Shown here piece by piece: positions 21,582-43,800 of a DNA stretch of 64,000 bases. The position numbers were made by a program, and so were the translations under genes. The stretch is from Microtetraspora niveoalba (lineage in GTDB: Bacteria > Actinomycetota > Actinomycetes > Streptosporangiales > Streptosporangiaceae). Position 1 is the stretch's first letter, and each line of letters opens with the position of its first letter. The notes below the pieces were generated by a model. The model was not told the DNA's origin, did no database searches, and saw only the letters and a program-made list of their open reading frames with translations. The stretch covers positions 154,352 through 218,351 of the forward strand of contig NZ_BBYM01000015.1 in NCBI RefSeq assembly GCF_001570405.1. The letters are read 5' to 3'.

Positions 21582-24500
21582 CGGCGATCGGCCGCCCGCC
21601 GGCTGGTCTTCCATAATCCGGAAGTGGGCGGCGTGCCAGCCTGGAAAGACCGCCTTCACCTTCGCGGCGGCCGAGAGTGACGACGACGCGACCCGGACCA
21701 AGATCACCTACGGCGAGCTCGACTGTCTTACGCAGACATACGCCGCGCATCTGGCCGATTTGGCCGAAGGCCGTCCGGTTCTGCTGCTCTACCCGCCCGG
21801 CCTCGACTACGTCATCGCCCTGCTCGCCTGCCTGCGTGCCGGGGTGGTGCCGGTGCCCGCCTACCCTCCCACGGCGCGACGATCGGCGCTGGACCGGCTC
21901 TCGGCGATGGTCGCCGACACCGGCGCCACGCTCGCGCTCACCACAGCCATCGGCCGCACACGGCTCCAGCGCCGCGCGGCCGACCGGCCCGAGCTGCTCA
22001 AACTCCACACGCCAGACGTGGAGTCCTGGCTGACCGGCCCCGACGTGGCCTACCCCGACGAAGACCCCGTGCCGGGCGACCTCGCGCTCCTGCAGTACAC
22101 GTCGGGGTCGACCTCACTGCCGCGCGGAGTGCGGCTGACGCACGCCAACCTGCTGCACAACTCGAGCGTGATCTCGCGAGCCTTCGGCACCTCACCGGAG
22201 ATGCGCGCGGTGTCCTGGCTCCCCCTCCACCACGACATGGGACTGATCGGCGGCATCCTGCAGACCGTGTACTGCGGCGGCACCATCGCCCTCATGTCGC
22301 CCGCCGACTTCGTGATGGACCCGGTCCGCTGGCTGCGGTTGATCAGCGACACCCGGGCCACCATCAGCGGTGGCCCGAACTTCGCCTACGACCTGTGCGT
22401 CGCCAAGATCTCCCCCGAAGACCTGGCCGATCTCGATCTCAGCTGCTGGGAGGTCGCCTTCAACGGCGCGGAGCCGATCAGCGCCGCCACACTCGATCGC
22501 TTCGCCGCCGCCATGGCCGGGTGCGGCTTCCGCGCGGAGTCGTTCACCCCCTGTTACGGCCTGGCCGAGTCCACCCTGATGGTCACCTGCAAGCCGTACG
22601 GCTCGGCGCCCGCCTTGACCGTCGTGCCGAGAGACGGCGGATCGGGCCACCTCACTCTTGTGAGCAGCGGCGTGCCGCCCCTCGGCGACCGCCTGGCGAT
22701 CGTCGACCCGGTCGCGGGGACGTCGGCCGGCGACGGCAGGGAAGGCGAGATCTGGGTGGCGGGCCCCAGCGTCAGCGAGGGCTACCTGGGCGTACCCGAC
22801 GATGGCTTCACCGGCCGGCTGACAAGCGAGCCGGAGGTCCGGTACCTGCGCACGGGGGACCTCGGCTTCGTCAGGGACGGCCAGCTCTTCGTCACCGGCA
22901 GGCTCAAGGATCTCGTCATCATCCGCGGCCGCAACCACTACCCGCGGGATCTGGAGCAGACGGCCGGGCAAGCGCATCCCGCGCTCCGCCCGGGCGGCGG
23001 CGCCGCGTTCGCGGTCCACGGCGACGGTACGGAGCGACTCGTCATCGTCCACGAGGTGGACGGGCGGACGCCCGCGCAGGAACTGCCGGCCGTCGTCGCG
23101 GCGGTGCGGGCGGCGATCACCGAGACGCACGAGGTGAGCCCCGGCGAAGTCGTGCTGATCCGCGCGGGCTCCCTGCCCAAGACGACGAGCGGGAAGGTCC
23201 AGCGGCGCGAGTGCCGCCGCCGCCTCCTCGAAGGCGACCTCAATGTGATGCACACCGGCGGCGCGACGGATGGCCGGCCTGCCGCGGCGGAGGGTGCCGC
23301 CGCGGTCATCCGTGAGGCCGTCGCCGTGCTCCTCGGCGTGCCACCGGAGCGCATCCCCCTCGATCGCCCGCTGCCGTCGGCGGGTGCCGACTCGCTTACC
23401 ATGCTCCAGCTCTGGCACCGGATCCGCACCGAGTACGAGCCGGGCGTGGACCTCGAGGAGGCGATGGGCATGTCCATCGCCGCGCTCGCGGCCACTCTCA
23501 CCAAACGTGAGACGCCTGCGGCCGACCGGGCGCGGCGGCCGCCGCCGGAGCCGGACGTGCCCTTGTCCGCGACCCAGCGAACGCTGCTGTTCATGGACCA
23601 GCTCGTCCCGGACAGCGGCGCGTACCTGCTGTCCGCCGTCGCTCGCGTGCGCTCGGCGGTGGACGTGACCCGGCTGCGGGAGTCCCTCAGGCGCCTGGCC
23701 GACCGGCACGAGGCGCTGCGCACCACTTTTTCCACCGGCGATCTGCGAGCCGGGCGCCTGCATGACCGGCTGGAACCAGAGTTCCGCCAGGTGGCGTGTG
23801 ACGGCTGGAGCGAGGAGAAGATCGACGCCGCCGTGGAGGCGGCGCGGGAACCGCTCGACGTGGCGCACGGTCCGCTGTTCCGGGTCCACCTGTATTCCAC
23901 CGCGCCCCACGACCACCGGCTCGTCTTCACCGTCCACCACCTGGTCGCCGACCTCTGGTCGATCGCGGTCCTTGTGCGAGAGCTCGACGCGCTCTACGCC
24001 GGTGTAGACCCCGGCGGCACGGACGCCTGGCCGTACCGGCGCTTCGTCGAGCAGCAGCGGGAGCTGCTGTCGGGGCCAGAGGGCGAGCGGCTCTGGCGGT
24101 TCTGGCGCGACCGGCTGGCGGGCGCCCCCGCCGAGCTGAACCTGCCCACGGACCGGGTCCGTCCCCCCATCGCGCGCCAGCGCGGAGCGGCCGTCGCCGT
24201 CGACCTGGACGCGCGCACCAGCGACGCGGTGCGCCGGATCGCCGCCGCGCACGGTGTCACACTCTTCTCCGCCCTGCTCACCGTCTTCCAACTGCTGCTC
24301 TCCCGGTACGGCGGGCAGCGCGACGTCGTCGTGGGAACCCCGTTCCACGGGCGCGACCGGGCCGAGTTCGCCGGGACGGTGGGCTGTTTCGTCAACACGG
24401 TCGTGTTGCGCACCATGGTTGATCCGGCGGAGCCGTACAGCCAGACGCTGCGACGCGTGCACGCCGAGACGCGTGACGCGTTCAGGCACGCCGCCTTCCC

Positions 24501-26763
24501 CTTCGCCACGCTTGTGGAGCGTATGCGGCCCGTGCGCGGATCGGGGCACACGCCGCTGGTCCACGCGCTGTTCTCGATGCACCAGTCGCCGCACGTCCCG
24601 GGGGGCGATCTGATCCCGTTCGCGCTCGGCCGCGAGGGCGGCGGGCTGCGCCTGGGAGAGCTGGACCTGCGTTCACAGGGCCTCGGCCCGACCGGAGCGC
24701 AGTTCGATCTGGCGCTGGCGATGGGCGAACTGGGCGATGGCCGGCTGGGCGGCACACTGGTGTACGACATCGACCTGTTCGACGAGGCGACCGCCGTCCG
24801 GGTCGCGGCCCACTTCCGCGTGCTCGCCGAGGCGATCGCCGCCGAGCCCGAGCGAGCGGTCGGCCGCCTGCCCATGCTCACCGACGAGGAACGGCGGCTG
24901 GTACTGCGCGACGCCGCGAGAGAGCACCGCAGGCCCGAGCCGTCCGCCTTCGTGTCAGCCCGCATCGGCGAGCAGATCTCACGACGCCCCCACGCGCCCG
25001 CGGTCGTCGCCGGCGACATGACGGTGACCTACGCGGAGCTGGGGCGGCGCGCCGGAGGGCTGGCCGGTCGGCTGCGGGAGCTCGGGGTCGGGCCGGGCGA
25101 CATCGTGGCTGTGGCTTTGCCGCGCACGCCGGACCTGGTGGCCGCGCTGCTTGGTGTGCTGCGGACCGGAGCGGCCTACCTGCCCGTCGATCCGGGCTTC
25201 CCCATCCGCCGCATCGAACAGATGATCGGTGACGCCCGTCCCCGCGTCGTCGTCACCACCGGCGAGCACCGGCTGCGGATCCCGTACGGCGACGGCCAAG
25301 TGATCAGCCTTGACGAGGGGCGGGAGGACTGGACGGCCGCGGACGTCGGGCCTGACGAGCTCGCGTACGTCATCTACACCTCGGGCTCGACCGGGCAGCC
25401 GAAAGGCGTCTCCGTCACCCACGAGGGGCTGGCCAACTTCTGCACCGCCGCCAGGAGGATGTTCGGGATCTCACCGGAGTCACGTTGGCTGGCGGTCACG
25501 ACGGTGTCGTTCGACATATCGGTGCTCGAACTGCTCGCCCCGCTCACCGCGGGCGCCGTTGTCCACCTGGCCGACCGCGAGACGGCACGCGACGGAGCAC
25601 GAATGCGCGCCGCGCTGGAAAGCGGCCGGATCACCCATCTCCAGGGCACGCCGGCCACCTGGCAGCTGCTGCTGGACGCCGGCTGGGGTGGCACCCCGGG
25701 GCTGACCATGCTGTGTGGTGGAGAGGCGATGCCGGAACAGCTCGCCGCCGAGCTGGCGGGCAAGGGCGCCGTGCTGTGGAACCTCTACGGACCCACCGAG
25801 ACCACCATCTGGTCGACCGCCACGCCGATCGGCCAGGGCGGCGTCACCATCGGCCGCCCGATCGACGCCACCTCGACCTATGTGCTCGACGACGTGCTAC
25901 GCCCGGTGCCGCTGGGCACGGCGGGCGAACTCTACATCGGTGGCACAGGAGTGGCCCGCGGCTACCACGACCGTCCCGGCGCGACAGCCGAACGGTTCGT
26001 CGCCGATCCTTTCGGTCATCCCGGCGGGCGGCTCTACCGCACGGGCGACCTGGTGCGGCTGCGCTCCGACGGTTCCCTCGACTATCTCGGCCGCTCCGAC
26101 CATCAGCTCAAGATCCGCGGCTACCGCATCGAGGCCGGCGAGGTCGAGAACGCACTGGAGCGGCACCCCGCGGTGCGTCGCGCCGTGGTGGCCGCTCACG
26201 GCGACGACGCCCGCCGTACCCTCGTCGCCTATCTGGAGGGCGTCGCATCCGCAGAGGCGGAGAGTGAGCTCAGACAGACGCTGGCGGAGTCGCTGCCCGG
26301 CTACATGATCCCCTCTTCCTTCACCTGGCTCGATCGGCTCCCGACGACGACGAACGACAAGATCGACCGTTCCCGCCTGCCCGCGCCGGAACGCAAGCCA
26401 CGCGACACGAGCGGCGAGGCTCCGGTAGGCGAGACCGAGCGGGCGCTGGCCCGCATGGCCGGTGAGCTGCTCGGCGTGGAGACGGTGGGCCGGCACGAGA
26501 ACCTGTTCGACCTCGGCGCGCACTCGTTGCTGCTCTCTCAGCTCGCCGCGCGGGTGAGGGACGCGTTCTCGGTTGAGCTCGCCCTGCACGGTCTGTTCTC
26601 CGAGCCCACCGTGGCCGGCCTGGCCAAGACCATCGACAGCGCCGAGCGCCGGGGCCGGGCAGCGATCACACGGGTGGACCGCACCCGCTACGCGGCTGCC
26701 CGCTCAGGCGACGGCAAGCTTCACTTACCGGCCGCGCTGCGGCGCCCGGCGGAGGACCGATGA
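21571..26763 (+). CDS. Loading NRPS: FAAL-ACP-C-A(Gly)-T
   Basis: A 1,730-residue protein that starts the lipopeptide. The N-terminal ~580 residues are a fatty acyl-AMP ligase: [13 protein letters not shown] at about 175-187 (Arg for the usual Lys, as in FAALs), PLHHDMG at 218-224 and [16 protein letters not shown]. An acyl carrier domain follows with GADSL, Ser about 608. Then a C domain with HHLVADL at 789-795, an A domain with TSGSTG at 1270, and a T domain with LGAHS, Ser about 1652. The A pocket reads DILQLGLIWK by eye, the standard Gly code. So an acyl-ACP is made in cis and condensed with Gly. The variant HHxxxDL motif suits an acyl-accepting (starter-like) C domain. Overlaps the next gene by four bases. 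Its start has no clear ribosome-binding site. Confidence 0.95.
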   Translation: MRYSGDRPPAGWSSIIRKWAACQPGKTAFTFAAAESDDDATRTKITYGELDCLTQTYAAHLADLAEGRPVLLLYPPGLDYVIALLACLRAGVVPVPAYPPTARRSALDRLSAMVADTGATLALTTAIGRTRLQRRAADRPELLKLHTPDVESWLTGPDVAYPDEDPVPGDLALLQYTSGSTSLPRGVRLTHANLLHNSSVISRAFGTSPEMRAVSWLPLHHDMGLIGGILQTVYCGGTIALMSPADFVMDPVRWLRLISDTRATISGGPNFAYDLCVAKISPEDLADLDLSCWEVAFNGAEPISAATLDRFAAAMAGCGFRAESFTPCYGLAESTLMVTCKPYGSAPALTVVPRDGGSGHLTLVSSGVPPLGDRLAIVDPVAGTSAGDGREGEIWVAGPSVSEGYLGVPDDGFTGRLTSEPEVRYLRTGDLGFVRDGQLFVTGRLKDLVIIRGRNHYPRDLEQTAGQAHPALRPGGGAAFAVHGDGTERLVIVHEVDGRTPAQELPAVVAAVRAAITETHEVSPGEVVLIRAGSLPKTTSGKVQRRECRRRLLEGDLNVMHTGGATDGRPAAAEGAAAVIREAVAVLLGVPPERIPLDRPLPSAGADSLTMLQLWHRIRTEYEPGVDLEEAMGMSIAALAATLTKRETPAADRARRPPPEPDVPLSATQRTLLFMDQLVPDSGAYLLSAVARVRSAVDVTRLRESLRRLADRHEALRTTFSTGDLRAGRLHDRLEPEFRQVACDGWSEEKIDAAVEAAREPLDVAHGPLFRVHLYSTAPHDHRLVFTVHHLVADLWSIAVLVRELDALYAGVDPGGTDAWPYRRFVEQQRELLSGPEGERLWRFWRDRLAGAPAELNLPTDRVRPPIARQRGAAVAVDLDARTSDAVRRIAAAHGVTLFSALLTVFQLLLSRYGGQRDVVVGTPFHGRDRAEFAGTVGCFVNTVVLRTMVDPAEPYSQTLRRVHAETRDAFRHAAFPFATLVERMRPVRGSGHTPLVHALFSMHQSPHVPGGDLIPFALGREGGGLRLGELDLRSQGLGPTGAQFDLALAMGELGDGRLGGTLVYDIDLFDEATAVRVAAHFRVLAEAIAAEPERAVGRLPMLTDEERRLVLRDAAREHRRPEPSAFVSARIGEQISRRPHAPAVVAGDMTVTYAELGRRAGGLAGRLRELGVGPGDIVAVALPRTPDLVAALLGVLRTGAAYLPVDPGFPIRRIEQMIGDARPRVVVTTGEHRLRIPYGDGQVISLDEGREDWTAADVGPDELAYVIYTSGSTGQPKGVSVTHEGLANFCTAARRMFGISPESRWLAVTTVSFDISVLELLAPLTAGAVVHLADRETARDGARMRAALESGRITHLQGTPATWQLLLDAGWGGTPGLTMLCGGEAMPEQLAAELAGKGAVLWNLYGPTETTIWSTATPIGQGGVTIGRPIDATSTYVLDDVLRPVPLGTAGELYIGGTGVARGYHDRPGATAERFVADPFGHPGGRLYRTGDLVRLRSDGSLDYLGRSDHQLKIRGYRIEAGEVENALERHPAVRRAVVAAHGDDARRTLVAYLEGVASAEAESELRQTLAESLPGYMIPSSFTWLDRLPTTTNDKIDRSRLPAPERKPRDTSGEAPVGETERALARMAGELLGVETVGRHENLFDLGAHSLLLSQLAARVRDAFSVELALHGLFSEPTVAGLAKTIDSAERRGRAAITRVDRTRYAAARSGDGKLHLPAALRRPAEDR

Positions 26764-28024
26764 GCGCTCGTCACTATCTCCTGCGCTGTACGGCTTGCGC
26801 CCGTTCCTATACCGATGACGGCCACCGGCTCACCTGCTCGGAGCCGCACGAGCCCGCCTACCTACGCACGGAGTACGTCACCAAGAGCCTCCTCCCCAGG
26901 GAGGGGGAGGCCGGCCTTTTCCGCTACCGCGACTGGTTGCCGGTCACCGAGGCCACCGCGAACGCGCCGGGCACGGTGATCTACCGATCGCGTGGGCTGG
27001 CCGCCAGGCTCGGCTTGAGCGAGTTGTGGATCGCCTTCCACGGCTATTGGCCGGAGCGTGGCGCGTTCGCCGAGACGGCCACGTTCAAGGAGCTCGAGGC
27101 GGCCACGGTGCTGGGCAGACGCGCCGACCGGCCCGGCACGCTCGTGGTGTCCTCCGCCGGCAACACGGCCGCGGCCTTCGCCACCGCCTGCTCCGCATCG
27201 CAGGTGCCGTGCGTGCTGGTTGTGCCCGAGGGGGCGCTTGGACGGCTGGCCTCCCGCCAACCGCGTCACCCCTGTGTCCGGCTGGTGAGTCTGGGCGGCG
27301 GTGCGGACTACACCGACGCGATCGCCTTCGCCGCCAGGATCGCCACACTGAGCGGGTTCGAGGCGGAAGGCGGTGGGTGGAACGTCGGCCGCCGTGACGG
27401 CCTGGCGACCGTCATGCTGGCCGCCCACGAGGCCATAGGCCGCACACCTGACCACTACTTCCAGGCGGTCGGCAGCGGCGTGGGGGCCATCGCGGCGCAC
27501 GAGGCGGCGCTGCGCCTGGGGGAGGAGCCGCCCAGGCTCGTCCTGTGCCAGAACGACTCCTACGCCCCGCTCCACCGTGCGTGGTCCTCGTCCCTGTCCG
27601 GTGACGAAATCGGCCTCGCCGACCTGGACGGCGACCGGGCCGGGGCGCATGCGTCCACCACGCCGGAACTGACCAACAGGCAGCCGCCGTACACCGTGCG
27701 CGGTGGCGTCCGCGATGTCCTGAAGGAGAGCGGCGGGACGCTGGTGGCCATGAACGACGCCGCGGCCGCGACCGCGATGGAGCTGTTCTCGGAATGCGAG
27801 GGCATCGACATCGAACGGCCGGCCGCGTTCGCCGTGGCCGCCCTGCGCCAGGAGGCGGAAGGTGGCCTCATCGCCCGCGACGCGGTCGTCCTGCTCAACA
27901 TCACCGGCGGCGGGCGGGAGCGGTTCCGCCGCGACCACACCCTGATCCCGGCCGTGGCGGACGTGCGGATGCACAGAGAGCAGGCACTGAGTGCCGACGC
28001 TCTCGACCTTGTCGGAAGGCTGAC

Positions 28025-28028
<4 letters not shown>
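26760..28028 (+). CDS. Cysteate-synthase-like PLP enzyme (threonine synthase fold)
   Basis: A 422-residue fold-type II PLP enzyme of the threonine synthase/cysteate synthase group. It has an N-terminal cysteine-bearing segment (RCTACARSY then LTCSEPH), the catalytic lysine in [10 protein letters not shown], the PLP-binding [11 protein letters not shown] loop, GSGVGAIAA and a late TGGGRERF. Cysteate synthase of methanogens makes L-cysteate from O-phosphoserine and sulfite; related actinomycete proteins carry that name by similarity only. It overlaps the loading NRPS and the next NRPS by four bases on each side (ATGA), so it is almost certainly made with them and provides a building block rather than serving primary metabolism. 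The exact product is unproved: cysteate, another beta-substituted alanine or a threonine analogue are all possible. Confidence 0.8.
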
Positions 28029-37601
<9,573 letters not shown>

Positions 37602-37609
<8 letters not shown>

Positions 37610-40600
37610 CACCTCCGCCCGAGTGAACGCCCTCTCGGCCGACCGGCGAGCCCTGTTGGAGCGACTGCTCGCCGAGCGCGCCGCGGGCGTGGCGCCCATC
37701 GGCAGGCGCCGGGCCACTGACGAGCCGCCGCTCTCCTTCGCCCAGGAACGCATGTGGGCGCTGCACCAGCTGGACGGCGGAGGCGCCACTTACAACATGA
37801 AGGGTGCCGTGCGGATCGACGCCGGCCTCGACGTCGATGCCCTCACCTGGGCCTTTCACCGGGTCGTCGGACGGCACGAGATTCTGCGCGCCACGTTCGT
37901 GCTCGGCGAGGACGGCAGGCCGGCTATGCGGATCGAGCCGTCCGCCGACGTAACGATCCGCCGCGAACAGGCCGCCGACTGGGCCGCGGCCGAGCGGCTG
38001 GCCGCCGAGGCCGCGGCCGCCCCCTTCGACCTGGAGCGAGGCCCGCTCCTGCGGGTGCTGCTGGTCGAGGTCGCGTCCGGCGGGCACCTGCTCGCGGTGA
38101 GCGTCCACCACATCGTCGCCGACGGTTGGTCGGTCGGCGTGCTGGTCGGCGAGCTCGCCCGAATGTATTCCGCCAGGCGGCAGGGCCTGCCCGATCAGCT
38201 GCCACCCCTGACGATCCAATACTCCGACTACGCCGCCTGGCAGCGAGCGGAGCTGGCCGGCAAGCGGCTGGATGGCCTGCTGGCCTACTGGACCAACCAC
38301 CTGGAGGGCGCGCCTGCCGTCCTCGACCTGCCCTCGGACCGGCCACGGCCGGCCGTACGGAGCTCTCGCGGTGCGGTCGCGCCAGTGGAGATCCGGGCAG
38401 GGGCCGCGGCTGGGCTGCGTGCGCTCGCGTCCGCGCACGGCGCCACCCCGTTCATGGTGGTCCTCGCGGCCATGGCGGTGGTGCTGTCGCGTTACAGCGG
38501 GCAGCGCGAGGTGGTGGTGGGCACGCCCGTCGCCGGACGGCCGCGGCCCGAGCTGGAGCCGCTCATCGGCCTGTTCGTCAACTCGCTCGCCCTCAGGATC
38601 GACCTCGACGGCGACCCCGCCTTCGCCGAGCTGCTCGCTCGGGTGAAGGCCGTTGCGCTGGGCGCCTACGAGCACCAGGAGCTCCCGTTCGAGCGGCTGG
38701 TCCAGGCCATCGCGCCGCCCCGCGACCCGGCACACCCGCCGATTTTCCAGGTCCAGCTCGCCATGGACAACACCCCCGCGGCCGCCCCCACGGGATGGCC
38801 GGACGGCACGCAGATCCGCGTCGACAACGCCACCGCCAAGTTCGACCTCAACCTCATGCTCTCCCCGGACGGCGAGGGCCTGCGCGGCGGCGTGGAGTAC
38901 GCGAAGGATCTGTTCGACCGGTCCACGATCGAGCGCTTCATCCGGCATCTGCTGAGGGTCGTCGAGCAGGCCGTCGAGGATCCGGCACGGCCGATCTCCG
39001 AACTCGATCTGCTGGAGGAGTCAGAACGGCTGGAGGCGCTGGCCGCCGCCACGGGCCCTGCGGCGGCGGAGCCGTCCGATTGCCTGCATCGGCTGGTCGC
39101 GGCGCAGGCCGAGCGCACGCCGGAGGCGACAGCGCTCGTCACAGACACCGAGAGCCTCACCTTCCGGGAGCTGGGGCGGCGTGCCAACCGGCTGGCCCAC
39201 CACCTGCGCGCACTCGGGGCAGGACCGGAGACGGTTGTGGGCGTGCACCTGGAACGCGGCGTGGACCTGGTGGTGAGCGTTCTCGGCGTGCTGACGGCGG
39301 GCGCGGTCTACCTGCCGCTGGATCCGGCGTACCCGCTGGAGCGGCTGTCGGCCATGGCGGCCGACGCGGGTGCCTCGCTGATCGTGAGCGCGGTGGACCG
39401 CGGCCTGCCGGGGATCCTCGTGCTGGCGGAGACCGACCTCGGCGGGTACCCGGACACACCGCCGCCGGTGGAAGAGACGCCGGATCACCTGGCGTACACG
39501 ATCTTCACATCAGGATCCACGGGGCGGCCCAAGGGCGTGCAGGTGACCCATCGCGCCATCGCCAACCGGCTTATGGCGATGCGGGAGGAATACCGTGTCG
39601 GCCCGGATGACGCGATCCTGCACAAGACCCCCATCGGCTTCGACCCGTCTGTGTGGGAGCTCTTCCTCCCCCTGCTGTCCGGCGCTCGGCTGGTGGTCGC
39701 GGCGCCGGGCGCCCACCGCGATCCCGCGGCGCTGCGGAGGACCATCGCGGCTCAAGGGGTGACCATGTGCCACTTCGTGCCGTCAATGCTCCGCGCCTAC
39801 CTGGACAACGAGCCGTTGCCCGGCTGCGTCACCCGTGTCGTCTGCAGTGGCGAGGCGCTCCCCGCCGACCTCGCCGGGAGGTTCCTGCGCGACTGCGAGG
39901 CGGCTCTGGTGAACCTGTACGGTCCCACTGAATCGGCCATCGACGTGACCGCGCACCCCGTCGCCGAGACCGGTCAGACCATCCCCATCGGCCGTCCGGT
40001 GCCCGGGGTCGCCGTCCACGTTCTCGACGCCCGGCTGCGGCCCGTCCCGGTGAACGTGCCGGGCGAGCTCTACATCGGTGGCGCGCAGCTCGCCCGCGGC
40101 TACTCGGGGCGTTTCGGGTTGACGGCGGAGCGGTTCGTGGCGGATCCGTGGGGTGGGGGTGGTCGGTTGTATCGGACGGGTGATCTTGCTCGGTGGCGTG
40201 GTGATGGGGTGCTGGAGTTCCTTGGGCGTGTCGATCGTCAGGTGAAGGTACGGGGGCATCGGGTGGAGCCGGCTGAGGTGGAGTCGGTGTTGCTGTCGTG
40301 TCCTGGGGTGCTGGGTGCGGCGGTGCGGGGTTGGGGTGGCGGCTTGGTGGCGTATGTGGTGGCGCCCTCGTGGCCGGGGGTGTCGGTGGTGCGGCGGTTT
40401 GCGGGGGAGGTTTTGCCGGCGTTCGCGGTTCCTTCGCGGTTTGTGGTGGTGGAGGAGCTGCCGTTGACCGTGAACGGGAAGGTGGATTGGGGGGCGTTGC
40501 CGGATCCCGGTGCGGCGGAGGTTTCCGCGGAGGGCTTCGTGGCGCCGGTGACGCCGGTGCAGGTGGCGCTGGCCGGGATCTGGGGCGAGGTGCTGGGGTG

Positions 40601-40886
40601 TGCCCGGGTGGGCATCCACGACAACTTCTTCACACTCGGCGGCGACTCCATCACCGCCATCCGCGTTGTCGCGCTCGCCCGCGACCAGGGCATCGACCTG
40701 GAGGTCAACGACCTCTTCCGGCACCCCACGATCGACAGGTTCGCGACGGTCAGCGGAAAGACGGCGCCCACCGCGCCCGCGCCCGAGCGAGGACTGCTGT
40801 CCGACACCGACCGTGAGCGGTTCGCCGAAATGAAGCGCGCCTTGGAACGTCACGACGGAAATGAGGGAGCCAATGCGTCTGATTGA
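37602..40886 (+). CDS. NRPS 4, one module: C-A(Ser-like)-T
   Basis: A 1,094-residue single-module synthetase. An N-terminal helical segment (about residues 5-35, RVNALSADRRALLERLL) looks like a docking region. The C domain has HHIVADG at 169, the A domain TSGSTG at 636, and the T domain LGGDS, Ser about 1016. The A pocket reads DPWHVSLIDK by eye, one residue from the common Ser code (V to P at position 236). The T domain is of the GGDSI form and the next protein opens with a C domain of the YPLSMLQSGM class, the same pairing as inside NRPS 1; no epimerase lies between. Its A-domain end and carrier start are the second copy of the 543-bp repeat. The start overlaps NRPS 3 by eight bases and the end overlaps the TE-bearing gene. 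Confidence 0.95.
40101..40643 (+). repeat. 543-bp direct repeat, copy 2
   Basis: Counterpart of 36845-37387, shifted by 3,256 bases. Four mismatches: two silent (GTG/GTA, GGG/GGC) and two that change residues (Arg to Pro, Glu to Ala). Just outside the block the two genes diverge at once: upstream RTPHLAWG versus IGGAQLARG, downstream GGHSLL versus GGDSIT. Confidence 0.97.
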
Positions 40887-43800
40887 CGCCTATCCGTTGT
40901 CCATGCTGCAGAGCGGCATGTTGCTGCACAGCCAGGACGAGACGGCACGCTCGACCTACCGCGACATCCTCAGTCTTGAGGTGGCAGGGCCGCTCGACCT
41001 GGAGATCCTCCAGCAGGCCGTCAACGCCGCGCTGGCGCGGCACGCCACGCTCCGTACCGGGTTCGACCTGACCTCCTTCAGCGAACCCATGCAGCTCCTC
41101 TACGAGGATATCGACGCCGCTATCACCATGACGGACCTGCGAGACCTCGCCGAGGAAGACCAGGCCAGGAAGATCGAGGAGTGGTTCGAGGAGGAGAAGA
41201 CCCGGCCCCTCGACTGGAGCAGGCCCCCGCTGGCCCGCTTCCACGTTCACCGGCTGGCCGACCAGCGCCACCGGGTCGGGCTCACCTTCCACCACGCGAT
41301 CCTGGACGGTTGGAGTCTTGCTTCCCTCGTGACCGAGCTCATGGCCCGCTGCCAAGGCGTGACCGACCTGCCGAAGCCGTCCGTCTCCATGGCCGACTAC
41401 GTGGCGCTCGAACGGCAGGCGCTCGACGACCCGGAGGCCAAGCGCTTCTGGCAGCAGACCTTGAGCGGCCGGCCGTTCACCGCCTTGCCCCGATGGCCGG
41501 AGCGAGAGTCCGCCGACCACTGCTCCGTCAGGGTGAAGGTTGAGCGCGAGATCGCCGACCGGCTCCAGGAGCTGGCGCGCGACCTGGGTGTCCCGGTCCG
41601 TTCCGCGATCTTGACGGCTCACCTCGCGGTGCTGAGACTCCTGTCGGGCGAGCACGACCTGTGTACGGGGTTGGTCACCCATGGCCGTCCGGAGACTGCA
41701 GGCGGCGACGCCGCGCTCGGGCTGTTCCTCAACACCGTCCCGTTCCGGTTCACGTTCCCCAAGGGCACCTGGCGCGAGGTCGTGAGCCGGGTGTTCGAGG
41801 CGGAGACACGGCTGCTGCCATACCGCCGCTATCCGCTCGCGCAGCTGCACCGTGACCACCTCCAGGCCGGCGAATCGCTGTTCGAGGTCGCCTTCGACTT
41901 CCGCAACTTCCACGTCTACGAGTCACTGGGCGACGACGGTCAGGCCAGGATCGTGGACAGTAAGTTCTTCGAACGCAACAACTTTCCGATCACGGTCAAC
42001 GCCGGGTTGTCGGGCTCGGAGCTGGAGCTGAACTTCGTCAGCGACCCGCGCGAGTTCCCCGCCGCCCAGCTGCACCGGATGGCCGGCTACTACACCTCGG
42101 CACTGGCCGCCCTGGCGTATGCGCCGGACCAGCCCGTCACCGTGGTCGACCTGCTGTCGGAGGCCGAGCGCAAGGAGCTGATCGGCACGTGGAACGACAC
42201 GGCGGCCGACTGGCCGGATGCCACGGTGGACCAGCTCATCAGGGAGCAGGCTCGCAGGACGCCTGACGCCTATGCCGTCGGTGACCTGACCTACGGCGAA
42301 CTCGTCAGCCGGGCGGACTCGATCGCGGCGGACCTTCACGTCAGGGGTATCGGACGCGGCAGCCTGGTCGGCGTCTGCATGGGCCGCTCGCCGGAGATGG
42401 TGGTGGCGATCCTGGGGGTATTGGTGGCCGGTGCGGCCTACGTCCCTATCGATCCTGCCTATCCCGCTGAGCGGATCTCCTACGTGATCGAGGACGCTGG
42501 TATGCCGGTGATCCTCACCAGCGGCGCCGCCGCGGAGTCCCTGCCGGTGGGCGCGGCGGCTTTGGTCGACGTGGGTGAGGTGCTGAGCCGTGCGCCGGTC
42601 CCGCACCTCGTCGAGCGCGACCATGGTGCAGGTGACCTGATGTACGTCATCTACACCTCGGGTTCGACCGGTCGTCCCAAGGGGGTCATGGTCTCGCACG
42701 GGAACGTGGCCAACCTGCTGCACTCCATGGCCGAGCAGGTGGGTGCCGGCAGCGACGACGTGGTCGTGGCGTTGACGTCGCTCTCCTTCGATATCGCCGC
42801 GCTGGAGCTGTTCCTCCCGCTCATCAGCGGCGCTCGCCTGGTGGTGGCCGGGGATCTCCTCTTCGAGCCCGAACGCGCGCTGGCCCAGCTCCCCGCTCCG
42901 CCGACGCTGATGCAGGCGACCCCGTCTGTGTGGCGGCAGATCACCGCGGGCCGGTCGGAGTTCCCGCGATCGATGCGTGTGCTGTGCGGAGGAGAGGCGC
43001 TTCCAGACGATCTCGCCGCCGATCTCGCCGCTCGCTTCGACCAGGTCTGGAATGTGTACGGCCCGACGGAGACCACGATCTGGTCCTCCGCAGACCCCGT
43101 CGTCGTCTCGGGCCGGCCTTCGCTGGGCTACCCGCTGGCCAATACCCAGCTCTACGTGCTCGACGCGGAGATGTCGCCGGTTCCCCCCGGGACGCCCGGC
43201 GAGCTGTACATCGGCGGCGACGGCGTCACCTGGGGGTATCTGAACCAGCCGGCTCTGACAGCCGGCTGCTTCGTCGCGGATCCCTTCTCCGATACGCCGG
43301 GGGCCAGGCTCTATCGGACCGGTGACGTGGCGCGCAGGCTGCCCGACGGGCGCATCGAGTTCCTCGGCCGGCTCGACCACCAGGTCAAGCTCCGTGGCCA
43401 CCGCATCGAACTCGCCGAGGTCGAGGCCGCGATCATGTCGCACCCGAGCGTCCACTCCGCGGCCGTGGTCCTCCAGGAAGACGGTCCTGACGATCGCCGC
43501 CTGATCGCGTATGTGGTGCTGAAGCCGGACGCCAGACCGCCCTCCGACCCTCGGGGGTACCTGGCGGCCAAGCTGCCCGTGCAGATGGTGCCTGCGGCCT
43601 TCATTCCCATGGAGGCCCTGCCGCTGACCCCCAACGGGAAGATCGACCGCAAGGCGCTGCCGCGGGCGGGCCGCGACAGGCCCGTGCTGGCCCGCACTCC
43701 CACGCCGCCCAGGGACGACCTGGAACGCGATCTTGCCAAGCTGTGGGCGGAGACGCTCCGCTTCGAGTCGATCGGCGTCTACGACCAGTTCTTCGACCTC

